From positions 992,001 through 1,056,000 of the forward strand of contig NZ_FLKH01000012.1 of assembly GCF_900086715.1 (NCBI RefSeq): a stretch of 64,000 nt of DNA, written 5' to 3'. This DNA is from Gracilibacillus timonensis (GTDB taxonomy: Bacteria; Bacillota; Bacilli; Bacillales; Amphibacillaceae). Position numbers and translations under genes: made by a program. This document shows, piece after piece, positions 61,527 to 64,000 of this stretch (positions are counted from its first letter, which is position 1; each line of letters starts with the position of its first letter). A model generated the notes under the pieces. It saw only the letters and a program-made list of their open reading frames with translations, was not told where the DNA came from and did no database searches.

Positions 61527-62684
61527 ATGTTTAAATGGATCATCATTGGCGGGGGGATGCAAGGGAGTTGCATAGCTTCCCGGCTGCTTGAAGAGAAAAA
61601 GGTGGAGAAAGAAGATCTATTAATCATTGATCCGCATCAACAACCATTAGCAAGGTGGATAACCATTACGGATAAGATTGGAATGGAATATTTACGTTCC
61701 CCTTTGGTTCATCATTTAGATAAAAATCCCTACAGTTTAAAGAAATATGCAACGGCACATGACTATGCGGCTGCCTTTAAAGGTCAGTACAAAAGACCGC
61801 GTTTAGATATGTTCAATCAGCATAGTTTAGATTTATTTAACAAAACTGGAGTAATGGAATGCTGGCTGCAAGGAGAAGTAAATGGACTCACGTGGACAGA
61901 ACAGGGCTGGAAGGTTTGTGTATCGGATGGTCATTGTTTCTTTAGTGAACAGGTGATACTAGCTGTTGGTGTAAATCACATCCCGCATTATCCAGTATGG
62001 GCAGAGGAATATAAAGGAACCAGCTCCATTAGTCACATCTTTGAAATGCAGCATAACCTTCCAGAAACAGGGGATGTTGTAGTGGTGGGCGGTGGAATGA
62101 CGGCTGCACATCTGGTATATGCCCTTACCCAAAAAGAAACAATCAACTCGGTTACCATGATCAAACGCCATCCGCTCCGCATTCACCATTTTGATAGTGA
62201 CCCAGGCTGGTTGGGACCTAAATATCTCAATAAATTTGAAAAGCTAACCAGCTATAAAGAAAGACGAACAGTTATACAAAAGGCAAGAAATAAAGGCTCG
62301 ATCACCAAAGATTTATTAATCAAATTGAGAAAACAGGAAACGTTAGGGAATCTTTGTATATACACGGGCAGTATTCAAGGGGTACAGGAAGAGGCAGAAC
62401 AATGGCAACTTTGGTTGGAAAATGGTGAGAGATTAAAAGCAAGTTCTATCTTGTTAGCTACTGGTGCAGCCATTGAAAGACCGGGGAAAAACTGGCTGGA
62501 CTCCGTGATAAAACAATTGCAGTTGCCATGTGCACCTTGTGGATTTCCGATTGTTCCAGCTTCCCTTGAATGGAAAAATGGACTTTATGTGGCAGGGCCA
62601 TTGGCGGAACTGGAACTTGGTCCGATTTCTAGAAATATTTCCGGTGCAAGGAAGGCAACCGAGAGAATATTACAACAAGCATAA
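61527..62684 (+). CDS. FAD/NAD(P)-binding oxidoreductase, probably zinc-regulated
   Basis: 385-residue flavoprotein of the N-hydroxylating monooxygenase / thioredoxin-reductase-like type. The FAD dinucleotide motif is at the start (MFKWIIIGGGMQGSCIASRL), a second nucleotide motif lies in the middle (GDVVVVGGGMTAAHLVYALT) and an ATG motif near the end (SSILLATGAAIERPGKNWLD). Between them, LARWITITDKIGMEYLRSPL resembles SidA/PvdA-type proteins. The reaction is unknown. ATG 61527 has a GAAAGAAGG site; the upstream GTG (61509) overlaps it. A Zur box sits right before the gene, so it should be expressed under zinc shortage. Confidence 0.88.
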   Translation: MFKWIIIGGGMQGSCIASRLLEEKKVEKEDLLIIDPHQQPLARWITITDKIGMEYLRSPLVHHLDKNPYSLKKYATAHDYAAAFKGQYKRPRLDMFNQHSLDLFNKTGVMECWLQGEVNGLTWTEQGWKVCVSDGHCFFSEQVILAVGVNHIPHYPVWAEEYKGTSSISHIFEMQHNLPETGDVVVVGGGMTAAHLVYALTQKETINSVTMIKRHPLRIHHFDSDPGWLGPKYLNKFEKLTSYKERRTVIQKARNKGSITKDLLIKLRKQETLGNLCIYTGSIQGVQEEAEQWQLWLENGERLKASSILLATGAAIERPGKNWLDSVIKQLQLPCAPCGFPIVPASLEWKNGLYVAGPLAELELGPISRNISGARKATERILQQA

Positions 62685-62696
62685 GAAAAACAGACG

Positions 62697-62728
62697 AAAG
62701 AGGCTGATCATTCATCAGTCTCTTTTTT
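62697..62728 (+). terminator. Terminator of the oxidoreductase gene
   Basis: AAAGAGGCTGAT / ATCAGTCTCTTT with one G-T pair, followed by further T. Confidence 0.85.
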
Positions 62729-63020
62729 GATCATTGTGCTAACACGATCTGTAGAGTAGCCGCTTAAGATGCCAGAAGATCAAAGAAGCTAAGAGGGGAC
62801 AACAGATGCTAAATATCCTGGTTAGTCTTGCTTTATTAACATAAGAGAATAATAATACTTCTGTTGATAAACTTGTAGAGAATCAAGCAGGTTTTGGCCT
62901 GACTCTTCTTAATCATAGAAAACTACTTTCTGTAAATTATCAGCATGCTTATTTACGCGATGATAATGAACTGCTTCCAATCTATCCACATATTGGCATG
63001 TGTTTGCATCCTTACGTCAC

Positions 63021-63049
63021 TTGACTACAAGAATATTTGTTCGTATAAT
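63021..63049 (+). promoter_or_regulatory. Promoter of the Y-family polymerase gene with LexA-type box
   Basis: TTGACT (63021-63026) and TATAAT (63044-63049) are 17 bp apart. GAATATTTGTTC (63031-63042), between them, fits the LexA core GAAC-N4-GTTC with one mismatch. The layout is the same as at sbcDC. Confidence 0.75.
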
Positions 63050-63087
63050 AAAAACACAAACACTTATTCGTATTAGGAGAGAGTACA

Positions 63088-64000
63088 ATGTCACGGATGA
63101 TCATGATGGATTATACAAAAGAGCCACGCAGGGATATTTTATGCATTGATGTCAAATCATTCTTTGCAAGTGTTGAAGCAGCTGAAAGAGGGGAGGACCC
63201 TTTGCATGCCCGAATTGCCGTGGTCTCCAAACCAGCTAATCAAGGAGGATTAGTTTTAGCATCATCCCCTTTAATCAAACAAGAATATGGTGTGAAAACA
63301 GGTACTCGAATATATGAAATCCCTAAACAAGCGAATATTCAAATAGTAGAGCCGCGAATGGCCTTGTATCTGGAAAGAAATTTAGCCATTATGCGTATCT
63401 TTAAACGCTATATTCCCGAAGAGGATCTGCTGGTTTATTCGATAGACGAATCACTTCTCGATGTAACGAAATCACATAAGTTATTCGGCAGTACGTTCAA
63501 TATCGCCAAGAAAATTCAAGATGATGTAAAGCGAGAATTAGGGTTAGTATTAACAGTAGGAATAGGTGATAATCCGTTGTTAGCAAAATTGGCTCTTGAT
63601 CATCAGGCCAAACATGATAGAATGAATGATTTTATTGGAGAATGGCATTATGAAGATGTACCAAATACCGTGTGGAAAATAGAAGCACTACAAGATTTTT
63701 GGGGGATAGGGGCGAGAACAGCGGCCAGCTTGAATCGGATGGGTATTCAAAATATTTATGATTTGTCCCAATATAGTATCGATCGATTAAAGGCCAGATT
63801 CGGTGTCATTGGAGAACAACTCTTTTTTCACGCTCATGGTATCGATCGAACGTTGTTATCCGACAAGTATACACTCCAAAGTACATCCTTCAGCAAAAAT
63901 CAGATACTCAACAGTGATTATCTGGTGAAGCATAACATAGAAGTGGTGATTCGGGAGATGACAGACGAGAATGCAGCAAGACTCAGAAAGCACAAGTTGA
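63088..64000 (+). CDS. Y-family DNA polymerase, UvrX/YqjW-like (partial, runs off the window)
   Basis: Translesion DNA polymerase; 304 codons are visible and the C-terminal part lies beyond the window. The palm motifs are ILCIDVKSFFASVEAAERGE (metal-binding Asp; the usual Met/Cys-N-S-F pattern replaced by VKSFF) and LVYSIDESLLDVT (catalytic Asp-Glu). A helix-hairpin-helix segment (FWGIGARTAASLNRMGIQNI) follows. The VKSFFASVEA and YSIDESLLD forms are typical of the UvrX/YqjW/UmuC-like group of Bacilli rather than of DinB. The SOS-type promoter supports damage-induced expression. Confidence 0.92.
   Translation, partial: MSRMIMMDYTKEPRRDILCIDVKSFFASVEAAERGEDPLHARIAVVSKPANQGGLVLASSPLIKQEYGVKTGTRIYEIPKQANIQIVEPRMALYLERNLAIMRIFKRYIPEEDLLVYSIDESLLDVTKSHKLFGSTFNIAKKIQDDVKRELGLVLTVGIGDNPLLAKLALDHQAKHDRMNDFIGEWHYEDVPNTVWKIEALQDFWGIGARTAASLNRMGIQNIYDLSQYSIDRLKARFGVIGEQLFFHAHGIDRTLLSDKYTLQSTSFSKNQILNSDYLVKHNIEVVIREMTDENAARLRKHKL

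Larger units (their letters stand above)
62685..63087. other. Gap with a terminator and a possible decayed gene
   Basis: After the terminator at 62697-62728 comes a stretch with coding-like character but no intact gene. 62806-62842 (ATGCTAAATATCCTGGTTAG and onward) resembles a short piece at 32932-32965. From about 62854 to 63024 a frame stays open (AGFGLTLLNHRKLLSVNYQH, AYLRDDNELLPIYPHIGMCL) to a stop, without a start or binding site. The protein is not recognised. The right end holds the promoter of the polymerase gene. Confidence 0.5.

Noticed and set aside
1-64000. CRISPR arrays, prophage, tRNA or rRNA genes
   Set aside because: No array of regularly spaced direct repeats, no phage structural or integrase genes, and no tRNA or rRNA sequence were recognised. 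RNase P RNA is the only structural RNA gene found.

Overview
The window looks like chromosome from a low-to-moderate-GC, spore-forming member of the Bacillaceae, most like the halotolerant Gracilibacillus/Oceanobacillus/Amphibacillus group. The grounds are the B. subtilis-like synteny recU-ponA / yppE / cotD / ypsA / gpsB / rnpB / ypsC, a CotD-type spore coat protein, AGGAGG ribosome binding sites throughout, and very acidic tails on exported proteins such as the PBP1A tail. The genus is inference; no 16S gene is present.

Layout. 1-9.5 kb is core housekeeping: ponA and recU (minus strand), yppE, cotD, ypsA, gpsB, RNase P RNA, an RlmL/YpsC methyltransferase and a YpeP-like RNase H, with several small dispersed repeats including a 145-bp MITE-like element. 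9.7-15.1 kb is a decaying accessory island: a histidine phosphatase, a frameshifted and truncated BtrH-like gene, an ISL3 transposase remnant, a GNAT gene with two frameshifts, an intact MccF-like S66 peptidase, an IS110 remnant and an IS4-family element with an in-frame stop. A cold-shock gene with a long leader follows.

16.0-40.5 kb is the most notable region, a large carbohydrate locus that I read as a beta-1,2-glucan (sophoro-oligosaccharide) utilisation system. It has a LacI regulator, a lipoprotein solute-binding protein, a 972-aa sugar-binding/solute-binding fusion, two separate permease pairs with no ATPase, an NHL/TPR/Yip1-type membrane protein, a DUF5696 exported protein, a GH94 phosphorylase of the 1,2-beta-oligoglucan type, an exported GH144-type glucanase, a GH35 protein, an AraC regulator, an FGly-type sulfatase-family enzyme and a second, cytosolic GH144-like protein. 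Three copies of a GAAACGTTT-centred palindrome (at the LacI gene, the first transporter gene and the phosphorylase) suggest one regulon. The proposed flow is: polymer cut outside by GH144, oligomers bound by the solute-binding proteins and imported, phosphorolysed by GH94 to glucose-1-phosphate, with GH35 and the cytosolic GH144-like protein trimming and the sulfatase-like enzyme removing substituents.

40.6-64 kb returns to housekeeping: a DUF72 protein, an NlpC/P60 hydrolase, thyA-dfrA, two tandem tatA genes and tatC, yozE, a 1024-aa hybrid kinase with two kinase modules, sbcD-sbcC, a YqfQ-like protein, an msrAB fusion, an AbrB-type membrane protein, a histidine phosphatase, a ferredoxin, two DUF3887 lipoproteins, acylphosphatase, a P1-family peptidase, an FAD oxidoreductase behind a near-perfect Zur box, and the start of a Y-family polymerase (uvrX-like) that runs off the end. 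LexA-type boxes sit inside the promoters of both sbcDC and the polymerase gene, which suggests a shared SOS response.
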